In this document: in pieces, positions 55,035 through 64,000 of the stretch
Layout of the letters: each line of letters begins with the position of its first letter
Position numbering within the stretch: position 1 is the first letter of the stretch
Assembly (NCBI RefSeq): GCF_009789575.1
Contig: NZ_CP046908.1
Location: 1,550,001 to 1,614,000 of the forward strand
Reading direction: 5' to 3'
From: Stappia indica
GTDB taxonomy: Bacteria > Pseudomonadota > Alphaproteobacteria > Rhizobiales > Stappiaceae
DNA length: 64,000 nt
Notes under the pieces: model-generated
What the model was told of the DNA's origin: nothing
Databases searched by the model: none
What the model saw: the letters and a program-made list of their open reading frames with translations, nothing else
Translations under genes and position numbers: made by a program

Positions 55035-55721
55035 TTAGCGCCGGAACAGCCGTTCGCCGAGCCCCTGCCGCGCCTGCCAGCCGGCGCGCTCCAGTTCCGG
55101 GTCGTTGTGCTCTTCCTGCGGATAGCCGATGCACAGATAGGCGATCAGCCGCCAGCTGTCCGGCACGTCCAGCGCTTGCGCGACCTCCTGCGGGTCGATG
55201 ATCGACACCCAGCCGAGGCCGATGCCCTGCGCCCGCGTCGCCAGCCACAGCGTGTTGACCGCACAGACGCAGGAATAGGCCAGCATTTCCGGCATGGTCC
55301 GCCGGCCAAGGCCCTCGCCCTGGGCGGTGCCCTCGTCGCAGAAGACGGCCATTTGCACGGGCGCCACCGTGAGCCCCTCCAGCTTCAGCCGGGCATAGAG
55401 CTCGGCCCGCTCGCCGTCATAGGCGGCGAGCGCATCGGCATTGGCCTTCAGGAAGCTTGCCCGCACCATTTCGCGCCGGGCGGGATCGTCCACCAGCACG
55501 AAGCGCCAGGGCTGGCTGTTGCCGACCGACGGCGACATGTGCGCCTGCGCCAGAAGGACTTCCAGCAGCCCTTCTGGCAGGGGACGCGGGTCGAACCGCC
55601 GCACGTCGCGCCGCCATGCCAGCAGCGTCTCGAAGCCTTTCAGGAAGGCATCGCCGAACGCCGGCACCCCGCCGTCCTGCCCGTCGCTGCGGGCCGGGTC
55701 GCGGGTCCCCTCCCCGGTCAA
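55035..55721 (-). CDS. bluB: 5,6-dimethylbenzimidazole synthase BluB-like nitroreductase
   Basis: 228 aa from a TTG overlapping the apt stop; a GTG at 55667 gives 210 aa and is a fair alternative. Features: [70 protein letters not shown] and [12 protein letters not shown], which together match BluB, the oxygen-dependent enzyme that cannibalises FMNH2 to DMB, the lower ligand of B12. No other cobalamin genes or B12 riboswitch are near. A general nitroreductase cannot be excluded. Confidence 0.82.
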   Translation of the reverse strand: MTGEGTRDPARSDGQDGGVPAFGDAFLKGFETLLAWRRDVRRFDPRPLPEGLLEVLLAQAHMSPSVGNSQPWRFVLVDDPARREMVRASFLKANADALAAYDGERAELYARLKLEGLTVAPVQMAVFCDEGTAQGEGLGRRTMPEMLAYSCVCAVNTLWLATRAQGIGLGWVSIIDPQEVAQALDVPDSWRLIAYLCIGYPQEEHNDPELERAGWQARQGLGERLFRR

Positions 55722-56266
55722 TGGCCCGGAAAGTCCACCAGCGTGCGCACGGGAACGCCGAGGGCTTCCAGGCGCGCGCGCCCGCCGAGATCCGGCAGGT
55801 CGATGATGAAGCAGGCCGAGACCACCTCGGCGCCCATCTGCTGCAGCAGCTTGGTCGCCGCCTCCGCCGTACCGCCGGTGGCGATCAGGTCGTCGACCAG
55901 GATCACCTTCTCGCCCGGACGGATCGCATCCTTGTGCACCTCCATCTCGTCGAGGCCGTATTCCAGCGAATAGGCGATGCGCACCGTCTCGTGCGGCAGC
56001 TTGCCCTTCTTGCGGATCGGCACGAAGCCGGCGGAGAGCTGATGCGCCACCGCACCGCCGAGAATGAAGCCGCGCGCCTCGATGCCCGCGACCTGGTCGA
56101 CCTTGGCGCCCGCCCAGGGCTGCACCAAGGCATCGACCGCCCGGCGGAACGCCCGCGCATTCCCCAGCAGCGTGGTGATGTCGCGGAACAGGATGCCCTT
56201 CTTGGGATAGTCCGGAATGGTCCGGATTGCTGCCATCAGCTCCTGCGAGACCGTTTCAGTCGTCAT
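55718..56266 (-). CDS. apt: adenine phosphoribosyltransferase
   Basis: 182 aa. [37 protein letters not shown], and the PRPP motif [17 protein letters not shown]. Converts adenine and PRPP to AMP. Followed in coupled fashion by the bluB-like gene, and preceded by mtnP (125 bp), which releases adenine from MTA; the neighbours share a salvage theme. Confidence 0.97.
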   Translation of the reverse strand: MTTETVSQELMAAIRTIPDYPKKGILFRDITTLLGNARAFRRAVDALVQPWAGAKVDQVAGIEARGFILGGAVAHQLSAGFVPIRKKGKLPHETVRIAYSLEYGLDEMEVHKDAIRPGEKVILVDDLIATGGTAEAATKLLQQMGAEVVSACFIIDLPDLGGRARLEALGVPVRTLVDFPGH

Positions 56267-56390
56267 TGCTCGTCCGTCTTGCTGCTTGGGGCGCGCGTGC
56301 CCACCGGGCGTTCGCGCAACCCATTGGTGAGAGAGTTTGCCACATTCGCCGGTCCGGCAAAGCGGTTTCGTTCGCCGTGCGTTGGTCGCC

Positions 56391-57266
56391 TCAGCGGGAG
56401 AGCACGCGGCCGGCGACCGCGTCGAGCTTCGCCACCAGCTCGGGATCGCGCGCCTCCGGCGCCGTCATCAGCGCGTATTCCAGCGCCGTGTCGGAGCCGA
56501 TCGGGCACGGCTCGTGGTCACGCGGCAGGTCCTGCGCCAGCCGTGCGACCAGGCTGCGGGCATTGTCCGCATTGTCGTGCAGCACCTTGATGATCGACTG
56601 GATGTCGACCGACCCGTGGTCGGGATGCCAGCTGTCGTAGTCGGTGACCATGGCAACCGTCGCGTAGCAGATCTCCGCCTCGCGGGCGAGCTTGGCCTCC
56701 GGCATGTTGGTCATGCCGATCACGTCGCAGGACCAGCTGCGATAGAGGTTGCTCTCCGCCAGCGAGGAGAATTGCGGGCCTTCCATGGCGAGATACGTGC
56801 CGCCCTGGTGAAATGTCAGCGCCTCCGCCTCTGCCGCCGCCGCGATATGGCCGACAAGGCCGGGCGAGACCGGCTCGGCCATCGACACATGGGCGACGCA
56901 GCCCTTGCCGAAGAAGCTCTTGGCCCGCGCGAAGGTCCGGTCGATGAACTGGTCGACCAGCACGAAATGCCCCGGCGCCATCGCCTCGTTGAGCGACCCC
57001 ACAGCGGAGACCGAAACCAGCGAGGTCACACCGCAGCGCTTCATCACGTCGATATTGGCGCGGTAGTTGATGTCGGACGGCGCGTAGCGGTGGCCGCGGC
57101 CGTGGCGCGGCAGGAAGACGACCTTCAGCCCGTCGATCTCGCCGATCCGTACCGCATCCGACGCCTCGCCCCAGGGGCTAGCGACCTCGACCCATTCCGC
57201 GCCTTCCAGCGCCGGCAGGTCGTAAAGCCCCGATCCGCCGATCACACCCAGTACAGCCTTGACCAT
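56391..57266 (-). CDS. mtnP: S-methyl-5'-thioadenosine phosphorylase
   Basis: 291 aa. [105 protein letters not shown] and VTDYDSWH are classic MTAP motifs. Cleaves MTA to adenine and MTR-1-P. ATG at 57266 with AAAGGAG upstream. Confidence 0.97.
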   Translation of the reverse strand: MVKAVLGVIGGSGLYDLPALEGAEWVEVASPWGEASDAVRIGEIDGLKVVFLPRHGRGHRYAPSDINYRANIDVMKRCGVTSLVSVSAVGSLNEAMAPGHFVLVDQFIDRTFARAKSFFGKGCVAHVSMAEPVSPGLVGHIAAAAEAEALTFHQGGTYLAMEGPQFSSLAESNLYRSWSCDVIGMTNMPEAKLAREAEICYATVAMVTDYDSWHPDHGSVDIQSIIKVLHDNADNARSLVARLAQDLPRDHEPCPIGSDTALEYALMTAPEARDPELVAKLDAVAGRVLSR

Positions 57267-57337
57267 CCGTGCAACTCCTTTGCCTGCCCGTTGCGATAGC
57301 ATTCGCGCCCCGCGCCTCCAACAGGGCCGCGGACATG

Positions 57338-57365
57338 AAAAGGCCGCCGGATTGCTCCGGCGGCC
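57338..57365 (-). terminator. terminator of the petABC operon
   Basis: Minus strand: GGCCGCCGG-agcaat-CCGGCGGCC-TTTTCAT, 9-bp stem plus U-tract, 30 bp after the petC stop. Confidence 0.85.
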
Positions 57366-57394
57366 GGTTGTTCAGGACTTTCGCCGTGGCCGGC

Positions 57395-58237
57395 TCAGTG
57401 CTCGACGTTGCGCCAGACCGACTTCTTGGTGAAGTAGAGGAGCGAGGCGAAGACGATCAGGAAGATCATCACGCGGAAGCCCATGCTCTTGCGCTGCTCG
57501 AGCTTCGGCTCGGCAACCCACATCATGAAGGCGGCGACGTCGTGCGAGTACTGGTCCACGGTCATCGGCGTACCGTCGGTGTACTCGACCTGCTCGTCGG
57601 ACAGCGGCGGCGCCATGGCCAGCGTCTGGCCGGCGATGAACTTCGGATTGTAGTACTGGCCGACCGGCACCTCGAACCCGTCCGGCGCCTCTTCGTAGCC
57701 CGTCAGCAGGTTGTAGATGTAGTCCGGGCCGTGCTCCTGGTACTGCGTGAACATGTCGAACACGAAGCCCGGGAAGCCGCTGGCGACGGCGCGGGCCTTG
57801 GCCAGCGTCGAGAAGTCCGGCGGATAGGCGCCGCCATTGGCGGCACGGGCCGCCTGCTGGTTCGGGAACGGCGAGGGCCAGCGGTCGGAGGGGATCGCAG
57901 CGACCTCCTCCATCTCGCCGTCGTCGTTCGGGCCCTTCATCACCAGGTACTCGGCTGCGATCACCTTGACCTGGTCGTCGGTGAAGCCCGGGCCACCCTC
58001 TTCCGCAAGGTTGCGGAAGGAGAGGAACCGCGCGCCGTGACAGGCGGCGCAGACTTCCTTGTACACCTTGAAGCCGCGCTGCAGCTGCGCCTTGTCGTAC
58101 TGGCCGAAGGGGCCGGAGAACGACCACTGCTGGCGCTCGATATGCGGGCCTTCGCCCGCGGCCATTGCCGGCGCAGCGACCGCCATTGCGGCCACGGCCA
58201 GCAAGGCGCCACGCACGGATTTGATCATCGTCTTCAT
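57395..58237 (-). CDS. petC: ubiquinol-cytochrome c reductase, cytochrome c1
   Basis: 280 aa. Signal peptide (MIKSVRGALLAVAAMAVAAPAMAAG), heme c site VCAACH, axial-Met region MAPPLSDEQVEYTDG, and a C-terminal TM anchor MGFRVMIFLIVFASLLYFTKKSVW. Cytochrome c1 of complex III, electron acceptor from the Rieske centre. Separate from cytochrome b (29-bp gap), unlike the fused fbcH of Bradyrhizobium. Confidence 0.97.
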   Translation of the reverse strand: MKTMIKSVRGALLAVAAMAVAAPAMAAGEGPHIERQQWSFSGPFGQYDKAQLQRGFKVYKEVCAACHGARFLSFRNLAEEGGPGFTDDQVKVIAAEYLVMKGPNDDGEMEEVAAIPSDRWPSPFPNQQAARAANGGAYPPDFSTLAKARAVASGFPGFVFDMFTQYQEHGPDYIYNLLTGYEEAPDGFEVPVGQYYNPKFIAGQTLAMAPPLSDEQVEYTDGTPMTVDQYSHDVAAFMMWVAEPKLEQRKSMGFRVMIFLIVFASLLYFTKKSVWRNVEH

Positions 58238-58266
58238 TGAGGAGAACTCCCAATCCCGTCCGTGGT

Positions 58267-59529
58267 TCACTTCGTTTCCGGCGCTGCGACCGCACCGGCC
58301 GGCTTGCCGCCGCCGCTGAGCACAGCGTCCGAGATCGAGGCCGGCAGCTCCTTCGGCTTCTCAAGGAAGCCCAGCAGCGGCAGGATGATCAGGAAGTGAG
58401 CGAAATAGTAGGCCGTCAGGATCCGGGCCGCGATCACGTAGCGGCCTTCCGCCGGCATGGCGCCGAGGTAGCCGAGACCGACGCAGACAATGGCGAAGAT
58501 CCAGAAGAACTGCTTGAACAGCGGACGGTAGGTGCCCGAGCGGACCTTCGAGGTGTCGAGCCACGGCAGGATGAACAGCACCGCGATCGAGCCGAACATC
58601 AGGATGACGCCGCCGAGCTTGTCCGGAACCGCGCGCAGGATCGCGTAGAACGGCAGGAAGTACCACTCGGGAACGATGTGCGCCGGGGTGACCAGCGGAT
58701 CGGCCTCGATGTAGTTGTCGGCGTGGCCCAGGAAGTTCGGGATGTAGAACACGAAGTAGGCGAACAGGATCATGAACACCACGATCGCGAACAGATCCTT
58801 GATCGTGTAATACGGGTGGAACGGGATCGTGTCCTGCTTGGTCTTCGGGTTGATGCCCGTCGGGTTGTTGTTGCCGGTGGTGTGGAACGCCCACACGTGC
58901 AGCAGAACGACGCCGAAGATCATGAACGGCAGCAGGTAGTGCAGCGAGAAGAAGCGGTTCAGCGTCGGATTGTCGACGGCGAAGCCACCCCACAGCCAGT
59001 TCACGATCGGCTCGCCGACCAGCGGCAGCGCCGAGAACAGGTTGGTGATCACGGTGGCGCCCCAGAAGGACATCTGCCCCCAGGGCAGCACGTAGCCCAT
59101 GAACGCGGTCGCCATCATGATCAGGAAGATCACGACGCCGAGGATCCACGAGATTTCGCGCGGCGCCTTGTAGGAGCCGTAATACATGCCGCGGAACATG
59201 TGGATGAACACGGCGATGAAGAACATCGACGCGCCGTTGGCATGCAGGTAGCGCAGCAGCCAGCCGAAGTTCACGTCGCGCATGATGTGCTCGACGGACG
59301 CGAAGGCCATCGCGGTGTTCGGCGTGTAGTGCATCACCAGCACGATGCCGGTGATGATCTGCGCGATCAGCACGAAGAACAGGATACCGCCGAAGGTCCA
59401 CCAGTAGTTGAGGTTCTTCGGGGTGGGGAAATCGACGAAGGAACCGCGAACGAGCGAGATGACCGGCAGGCGGCTCTCGAGCCACTTAGCCGCCGCGCTC
59501 TGCGGCACGTAGTTGGAATGTCCAGCCAT
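58267..59529 (-). CDS. petB: ubiquinol-cytochrome c reductase, cytochrome b
   Basis: 420 aa with eight or nine TM helices. [29 protein letters not shown], the heme-ligand helix [45 protein letters not shown], and the Qo-site PEWY motif in [22 protein letters not shown]. Inner-membrane core of complex III. Confidence 0.98.
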   Translation of the reverse strand: MAGHSNYVPQSAAAKWLESRLPVISLVRGSFVDFPTPKNLNYWWTFGGILFFVLIAQIITGIVLVMHYTPNTAMAFASVEHIMRDVNFGWLLRYLHANGASMFFIAVFIHMFRGMYYGSYKAPREISWILGVVIFLIMMATAFMGYVLPWGQMSFWGATVITNLFSALPLVGEPIVNWLWGGFAVDNPTLNRFFSLHYLLPFMIFGVVLLHVWAFHTTGNNNPTGINPKTKQDTIPFHPYYTIKDLFAIVVFMILFAYFVFYIPNFLGHADNYIEADPLVTPAHIVPEWYFLPFYAILRAVPDKLGGVILMFGSIAVLFILPWLDTSKVRSGTYRPLFKQFFWIFAIVCVGLGYLGAMPAEGRYVIAARILTAYYFAHFLIILPLLGFLEKPKELPASISDAVLSGGGKPAGAVAAPETK

Positions 59530-59556
59530 GGCTGCCTCTCCTATGGATTGCCGCTA

Positions 59557-60117
59557 TCAACCGATCTGAATCACGTTGTCCGAGATGAACTCGAACGGCG
59601 GGATCAGGAGATTCTCGGGCGCGGGTCCCTTGCGGATGCGGCCGGCCGTATCGTAGTGCGAGCCGTGGCACGGGCAGAACCAGCCGCCGAAATCGCCGGA
59701 CTGCCCGAGCGGAATGCAGCCAAGATGGGTGCACACGCCGACCATGACGATCAGCGCTTCCCGGCCCTCGACGCCGCGGTTGGCATCGGTCGCTTCCGCG
59801 TCGGCGGCCAGGTTGGCATTGCGCGCGTTGGTGTCGGGAAGGTCGGAGATCGCGACTGCGTTCGCCTCCTCGACTTCCCTGGCGCTGCGGTTGCGGATGA
59901 ACACCGGCTTGCCGCGCCACATCACCTTGATTTCCTGCCCCTCCTCGATGGCCGAGATGTCGACCTCGATGGAGGCCAGCGACAGGGCCGACGCATCCGG
60001 GTTCATCTGGTCGATGAAAGGCCATGCGAGCGCGGCTGCGCCAACCGCCCCCATCGCACCGGTCGCGATATAGAGGAAATCGCGGCGAGTGGGTTCGACC
60101 GTATCCTGCTGTGCCAA
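59557..60117 (-). CDS. petA: ubiquinol-cytochrome c reductase, Rieske iron-sulfur subunit
   Basis: 186 aa. Twin-arginine-type anchor TRRDFLYIATGAMGAVGAAALAWPF, and 2Fe-2S ligands in GVCTHLGCIP and CPCHGSHYD. First gene of petABC; ATG at 60117. The upstream 380 bp carry the promoter. Confidence 0.98.
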   Translation of the reverse strand: MAQQDTVEPTRRDFLYIATGAMGAVGAAALAWPFIDQMNPDASALSLASIEVDISAIEEGQEIKVMWRGKPVFIRNRSAREVEEANAVAISDLPDTNARNANLAADAEATDANRGVEGREALIVMVGVCTHLGCIPLGQSGDFGGWFCPCHGSHYDTAGRIRKGPAPENLLIPPFEFISDNVIQIG

Positions 60118-60498
60118 GGTCGCGTCCTCTTTAACCTATATGCCCGACGAGAACGGCAAACGCCGCCGTCCCTGGCCCGGCCGAAACGGGGACGAAGGTC
60201 GGCGGAGTGCGTCGTCTGGGCGGCAGATGCGGCTTTCCGCATCTTTCCAAGCGGGGCAGTTATTGGCACCCTTGCCCGCGCTTGTCCAGATGATCATGGG
60301 TGGAGACGACTCTTTGTCGCGGTTTTTTGCCCAACGATTGCAGCAATGACGCCAGATTTTGGCCACGCGGACGCCGCGACGGACATCGCTCGTTTCCGCC
60401 GCACGCAAGGCGCAGCGGCCCTCTCCGGTTTCTGCCCCACACGCCGCGCGCACGGCGGGGCGTGTGGGGCGGCGTGTGGGGCAGCAAGGGGGGAGGTG
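60118..60498. promoter_or_regulatory. petABC upstream region with GC-rich stem-loops (60435-60481)
   Basis: Near the ABC transporter stop, CCCCACACGCC (60435-60445) pairs with GGCGTGTGGGG (60471-60481), with a second direct copy of the right arm at 60458-60469. It may end ABC transporter transcripts or regulate petABC. The rest holds the pet promoter; no gene was recognised. Confidence 0.45.
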
Positions 60499-62340
60499 TT
60501 ACACCGCCTCGCGGCCGCTGTCGATGAAGCCTCCCGACTGCCGGCTCCACAGGCTGGCATAGAGCCCGCCGCCGGCCAGCAGCTCCTCGTGCGTGCCGTC
60601 CTCGACGATCCGCCCGCGATCCATGACGATCAGCCGGTCCATCGCCGCGATGGTCGACAGCCGGTGGGCGATGGCGATCACCGTCTTGCCGGCCATCAGA
60701 TCGTTGAGGCTTTCCTGGATCGCCGCCTCGACTTCGGAATCGAGCGCCGAGGTCGCCTCGTCCAGCACCAGGATCGGCGCGTTCTTCAAGAGCACCCGGG
60801 CAATGGCGATACGCTGCCGCTGGCCGCCGGACAGCTTCACGCCCCGCTCGCCGACATGCGCCATCAGGCCCTTGCGCCCTTCCAGGTCCTCGAGCCCGTC
60901 GATGAAGCCGGCCGCATGGGCCCGCCGCGCCGCTTCCATCGCCTCGGCCTCGCCGGCTCCCGGCTTGCCGTAGACGATGTTGTCGAGCACCGAGCGGTGC
61001 AGCAGCGAGGTGTCCTGCGTCACCATGCCGATCTGCGCGCGCAGGCTCGCCTGCGTCACCGTGGAGATGTCCTGCCCGTCGATCAGGATGCGCCCGCTCT
61101 CCACGTCGTAGAAACGCAGCAGCAGGTTCACCAGCGTCGACTTGCCCGCGCCCGAACGCCCGACGACGCCGACCTTCTCGCCGGGGCGAATCGTCAGGTC
61201 GAGCCGGTCGATGACGCCCGCCTCCTTGCCGTAGTGGAAGCGCACGCCCTCAAACGCGATCTCGCCCTTCGACACGGCCAGCGCCGGTGCCTGCGGCAGG
61301 TCGGTCACCTCCCGCTCGCGCGAGATCGTGGTGATACCGTCCTGCACCGTGCCGATATTCTCGAACAGGCCCGACACTTCCCACAGGATCCACTGCGACA
61401 TGCCGTGCAGGCGCAGCACCAGGGCGACCGCCACGGCGACATCGCCGGTGGTCACCGCATCGGCCCGCCACAGGTAGATCGACATGGCGCCGATGCCGAA
61501 CAGCAGCAGCACGTTGATCGTGTGCAGCAGCGTGTTGAGCACCGTCACCAGCCGCATCTGCCGGTGCACCGTCTTCAGGAAGTCCCGCATGGACGAGCGG
61601 GCATAGTCTTCCTCCCGGTCCGTATGGGAGAACAGCTTGACGGTGGAGATGTTGGTATAGGCATCCACCACGCGGCCGGTCATCAGCGAGCGCGAATCGG
61701 CCTGCACCTGCGACAGGGTCTTCAGGCGCGGCACGAAGAACACCAGCACCGCCAGATAGGCGAAGAACCACAGCACCAGGGGCAGGGCGAGCCGGACGTT
61801 CGCCTCGCCGATGAGCAGCACCGCCGAGACGAAATAGACCGACACATAGACCAGCACGTCGAGCACGCGGGTCACGACCTCGCGCACCGCCAGCGCCGTC
61901 TGCATCACCTTGGTGGCGATGCGGCCGGCGAAGTCGTTCTGGTAGAAGCCGATGCTCTGGCGCAGCAGGTAGCGGTGCACCTGCCAGCGGATCGCCATCG
62001 GGTAGTTGCCGAGCAGCGTCTGGTGGAACAGCAGCTCCCACGCCAGCGACAGCGCCGGCATGATCACCAGGATCACCACGCCCATCCAGACGAGCCGCCC
62101 GGCATTGTCGTCGAAGAAGGTCTCGCGATCCGCCGTCGACAGCCAGTTCACCAGGTCGCCGAGGAAGGAAAAGACCATGACCTCGAAGATGGCGACCGCC
62201 GTTCCCAGCAGGCACACGGCCACCAGGATCGGCCAGATCGGCCGCGTGTAATGCCAGCAGAAGGCGAAAAGCCCGGCCGGGGGCGCCGTGATCGGCTGCT
62301 CCCGGAACGGGTCGATGAGTTTTTCAAACCGGTCGAACAT
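60499..62340 (-). CDS. ABC half-transporter (fused permease-ATPase), exporter type
   Basis: 613 aa. Six TM helices (about 25-330), then the ATPase: Walker A VGRSGAGKSTLVNLLLRFYD, Q-loop [13 protein letters not shown], signature [17 protein letters not shown], Walker [13 protein letters not shown]-loop [10 protein letters not shown]. Acts as a dimer for lipid, drug or peptide export. Its NBD end is almost identical to that of the next gene at 63453, so they are tandem paralogues and may form a heterodimer. Start overlaps the preceding gene by 17 nt. Confidence 0.93.
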   Translation of the reverse strand: MFDRFEKLIDPFREQPITAPPAGLFAFCWHYTRPIWPILVAVCLLGTAVAIFEVMVFSFLGDLVNWLSTADRETFFDDNAGRLVWMGVVILVIMPALSLAWELLFHQTLLGNYPMAIRWQVHRYLLRQSIGFYQNDFAGRIATKVMQTALAVREVVTRVLDVLVYVSVYFVSAVLLIGEANVRLALPLVLWFFAYLAVLVFFVPRLKTLSQVQADSRSLMTGRVVDAYTNISTVKLFSHTDREEDYARSSMRDFLKTVHRQMRLVTVLNTLLHTINVLLLFGIGAMSIYLWRADAVTTGDVAVAVALVLRLHGMSQWILWEVSGLFENIGTVQDGITTISREREVTDLPQAPALAVSKGEIAFEGVRFHYGKEAGVIDRLDLTIRPGEKVGVVGRSGAGKSTLVNLLLRFYDVESGRILIDGQDISTVTQASLRAQIGMVTQDTSLLHRSVLDNIVYGKPGAGEAEAMEAARRAHAAGFIDGLEDLEGRKGLMAHVGERGVKLSGGQRQRIAIARVLLKNAPILVLDEATSALDSEVEAAIQESLNDLMAGKTVIAIAHRLSTIAAMDRLIVMDRGRIVEDGTHEELLAGGGLYASLWSRQSGGFIDSGREAV

Positions 62341-62782
62341 GACGAAGATCCTCGTGAGACCTGCGGGTGCGATCCGACCGCCGCATCACCGCGTGCCGTC
62401 CGGCGGGAAACACCGGACGCGGCGCTGCCGGTGTCATCAGCACCGACAGGATGAACGCGGAAACGGCGGCGGCAAGCACCGTCAGTCCCAGAAACAGGGT
62501 GAACAGCCTTTCGGCGAACTCGGTTGCAGGCACGCTGGTGCCGGCGGAGACGACCGCGTCCAGGCGGTCGAACTCCTGCAAGGCCTGCGGCACGAACAGG
62601 ACCAGCGCCAGCGACAGGGTCAGCCCGACGGCGGCACCGGCGACCAGCGCGGCATCGGTCAGGCGTCCCTTGCCAAAACCGGACCCGGAACCGGAATCGG
62701 GGCTGCGATCGGAGGGACCGCCGACTTGCGGCAGCGGTGCTTGCGGCCGCGCGAACGGATCGAGCGGAAAACGGGAGTCCAT
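62324..62782 (-). CDS. small two-TM protein before the ABC transporter
   Basis: 152 aa. Pro/Gly/Ser-rich start MDSRFPLDPFARPQAPLP, one TM about 58-80 (AALVAGAAVGLTLSLALVLFV), a polar segment, a second TM about 110-130 (LFTLFLGLTVLAAAVSAFI), and a basic C-terminus. ATG at 62782 with AGGAG. It overlaps the ABC gene by 17 nt, so it is probably co-expressed and may be an accessory subunit. No family recognised. Confidence 0.65.
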   Translation of the reverse strand: MDSRFPLDPFARPQAPLPQVGGPSDRSPDSGSGSGFGKGRLTDAALVAGAAVGLTLSLALVLFVPQALQEFDRLDAVVSAGTSVPATEFAERLFTLFLGLTVLAAAVSAFILSVLMTPAAPRPVFPAGRHAVMRRSDRTRRSHEDLRHVRPV

Positions 62783-62950
62783 GGGTAAGCTCCTGCGGAA
62801 CTCGGCATCGGACAGTCGCGCAACGGACACGGACGGAAAGACCAGTGCATTCGCCGCGGATCGGCGAATTGCGTGCGGGACGGGACAGGCAGGGAACCGG
62901 CCAGGGCCGGATCGAAGGGGAAAACTAGACGGGCTGGAAAGGCTGGCGGC

Positions 62951-63049
62951 CTAAGCGCCGCGCACCGCAGATCCGGTCATTGGTGCCCCGGCAAGCGGAG
63001 CGAGGACGCACATGGAGGTGCGGATATTGATTGCGCCAAATGCCATCAT
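62951..63049 (-). CDS. candidate 32-aa small protein or leader peptide
   Basis: MMAFGAINIRTSMCVLAPLAGAPMTGSAVRGA: the ATG at 63049 has a perfect AAGGAGG six bases upstream (63056-63062 on the minus strand), the best ribosome site in this stretch. A short hydrophobic centre, no known family. It is upstream of the small two-TM gene by about 170 bp and could be a leader peptide. No coding-bias support because of its length. Confidence 0.45.
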   Translation of the reverse strand: MMAFGAINIRTSMCVLAPLAGAPMTGSAVRGA

Positions 63050-63253
63050 GCACTCCCTCCTTAGCTGCTGCGACCTGGTATGACCTGCGGGTTCAAAGGC
63101 GGACGGGCGTCCGCCGGCCGGGTATCAGGCATCCGCGTTGCTGACGCTGGCGATGCCGGGACCCCGACACCCGGGACCATACACGATGACCGTCGGTTGC
63201 AAAGCGACAATTCGAACCCGAATGATTGAAGCCATGCGACTGTTGCGTTCATG

Positions 63254-63451
63254 CAACGTTCTCGCGCCGGCCCTGCCTGCGCGGGGCAACGTTCTCGCGC
63301 CGGCCCTGCCAGCGCGGGGCAACGTTCTCGCGCCGGCCCTGCCAGCGCGGGGCAACGTTCTCGCGCCGGCCCTGCCTGCGCGGGGCAACGTTCTCGCGCT
63401 GGTCCTGCCAGCGCGGGGCAACGTTCTCGCGCTGGTCCTGCAGCTGCGCAG
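63254..63451. repeat. 33-bp tandem repeat array, six copies
   Basis: Unit CAACGTTCTCGCGCCGGCCC TGCCTGCGCGGGG (33 bp) starts at 63254, 63287, 63320, 63353, 63386 and 63419. Copies 1-4 differ only T/A at one site; copies 5-6 carry GCTGGTC for GCCGGCC and the last diverges at its end. 33 bp is 11 codons, and the array is open in several frames on both strands (minus frame: repeats of GPARERCPA(L/Q)A), but no start or ribosome site supports coding. It abuts the stop of the next ABC gene. Confidence 0.9.
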
Positions 63452-63452
63452 C

Positions 63453-64000
63453 CTACACCACCTCTTGCGTGTCCTCGACGTCGACGGTCAGAAAACCGCC
63501 GGACTGGCGCGCCCACAGCTCGGCATAAAGCCCGCCGCGGGCCAGCAGTTCCTCATGCGTGCCGTCCTCGACGATCCGCCCCTCGTCCAGCACGATCAAC
63601 CGGTCCATCGCCGCGATGGTCGACAGCCTGTGGGCGATGGCGATCACCGTCTTGCCGGCCATCAGGTCGTTGAGGCTCTCCTGGATCGCCGCCTCCACTT
63701 CCGAATCGAGCGCCGAGGTCGCCTCGTCCAGCACCAGGATCGGCGCATTCTTCAAGAGCACCCGCGCAATGGCGATGCGCTGGCGCTGGCCGCCGGACAG
63801 TTTCACGCCCCGCTCGCCGACCCGCGCGTCGAAGCCGGTGCGGCCGCGGCTGTCGGCCAGCGCCTCGATGAACTCGAGCGCATGCGCCCGCCGCGCTGCC
63901 TCGCGGATTGCCGTCTCGTCCGCGTCCCTCGCCCCGAGGGCGATATTGTCGCGGATCGAGCGGTGCAGCAGCGAGGTGTCCTGTGTCACCATGCCGATCT
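63453..64000 (-). CDS. ABC half-transporter, C-terminal part (runs off right edge)
   Basis: Last 182 codons of an exporter-type ABC protein: [58 protein letters not shown] and ending DVEDTQEVV. The NBD from [10 protein letters not shown] to MDRLIV is identical in residues to that of the gene at 60499 and nearly so in DNA. The N-terminal part lies beyond base 64000. Its stop is 2 bp from the tandem repeat array. Confidence 0.93.
   Translation of the reverse strand, partial: IGMVTQDTSLLHRSIRDNIALGARDADETAIREAARRAHALEFIEALADSRGRTGFDARVGERGVKLSGGQRQRIAIARVLLKNAPILVLDEATSALDSEVEAAIQESLNDLMAGKTVIAIAHRLSTIAAMDRLIVLDEGRIVEDGTHEELLARGGLYAELWARQSGGFLTVDVEDTQEVV

Noticed and set aside
56267-56390. Cobalamin riboswitch for the apt-bluB genes
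   Set aside because: No B12-box (GCCACTG) or suitable structure in the short gap; bluB is internal to the operon.
58237-62454. A 1405-codon open frame on the plus strand, opposite petBA and the ABC transporter
   Set aside because: High-GC DNA with strong third-position bias opens long antisense frames; its translation is Arg/His/Asp/Gln-rich without domains, and the opposite strand encodes well-known proteins.
63061-63516. A minus-strand frame encoding GPARERCPA(L/Q)A repeats
   Set aside because: The array is open in several frames because the period is 33 bp; no convincing start or ribosome site, and the frame overlaps the ABC gene end.

Overview
The window is high-GC, gene-dense DNA from an alphaproteobacterium. 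Several rhizobial-type signatures point to the order Hyphomicrobiales, possibly a Stappia/Roseibium-like lineage: DUF1402, HlyU-family and YbjN proteins, a PetP/PetR-type regulator pair, an lgt-midA-pgeF-M24-prs block and a rhizobial Omp25/RopB-like barrel protein. The genus is inference. The window looks chromosomal. I found no rRNA, tRNA, CRISPR or phage module; the only mobile DNA seen is one small MITE-like element.

Layout. 1-8.7 kb: an EF-G-like GTPase (cut by the edge), a class I aspartate aminotransferase, a TadE/TadG-like pair, a PAS-only protein with a 270-bp MITE at its stop codon, and several small membrane proteins. 8.7-15.8 kb: two multi-TM proteins, then anmK, a small ORF and a DUF1402 gene that I read as a lytic-transglycosylase-like enzyme, an MBL hydrolase and a Gly/Arg/Phe-rich cold-shock protein. 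16-22.5 kb: GNAT, RlmJ, three exported proteins including RNase T2, a GST, an orphan PhnD-like binding protein and an outer-membrane barrel. 22.9-30.3 kb: Ca/Na antiporter, PTR1-like reductase-uvrC, thymidine kinase, HlyU family, GNAT, pgsA-moaD-moaE. 30.3-38.8 kb: Bcr/CflA-type MFS, ilvE, MarR-response regulator-histidine kinase (petP/petR-like), csaA, TetR, proC, YbjN, ubiK. 39.1-44.9 kb: lgt-midA-pgeF-M24-lipoprotein-prs. 45-49 kb: DUF411, an NMT1/SsuA-type ABC importer and a cache-domain protein. 49.2-57.3 kb: rplY-pth-ychF, paired MaoC proteins, a coiled-coil protein behind a perfect CtrA box, GNAT, bluB-apt, mtnP. 57.4-64 kb: petABC (cytochrome bc1) and two tandem ABC half-transporters separated by a 33-bp tandem repeat array.

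How the genes work together. Most blocks are housekeeping: envelope lipoprotein and phospholipid synthesis (lgt, pgsA), murein recycling (anmK, pgeF), translation (rplY, pth, rlmJ, ychF), purine salvage and PRPP (prs, apt, mtnP), Moco synthesis (moaDE) and respiration (petABC). A petP/petR-like regulator lies in the same window as petABC but about 23 kb away. Many gene pairs overlap by 4 nt (ATGA/GTGA), indicating translational coupling.

Most notable signals: (i) two copies, in opposite orientation, of a roughly 168-bp intergenic repeat made of two long imperfect hairpins, with at least three compensatory base-pair changes between copies; (ii) a DUF1402 protein with all hallmarks of an SLT/goose-lysozyme fold, encoded just after the kinase that recycles the product of lytic transglycosylases; (iii) a MITE with CTAG target duplication placed exactly at a stop codon; (iv) a 33-bp (11-codon-periodic) repeat array and a 32-codon small ORF with an ideal Shine-Dalgarno between paralogous ABC transporters.
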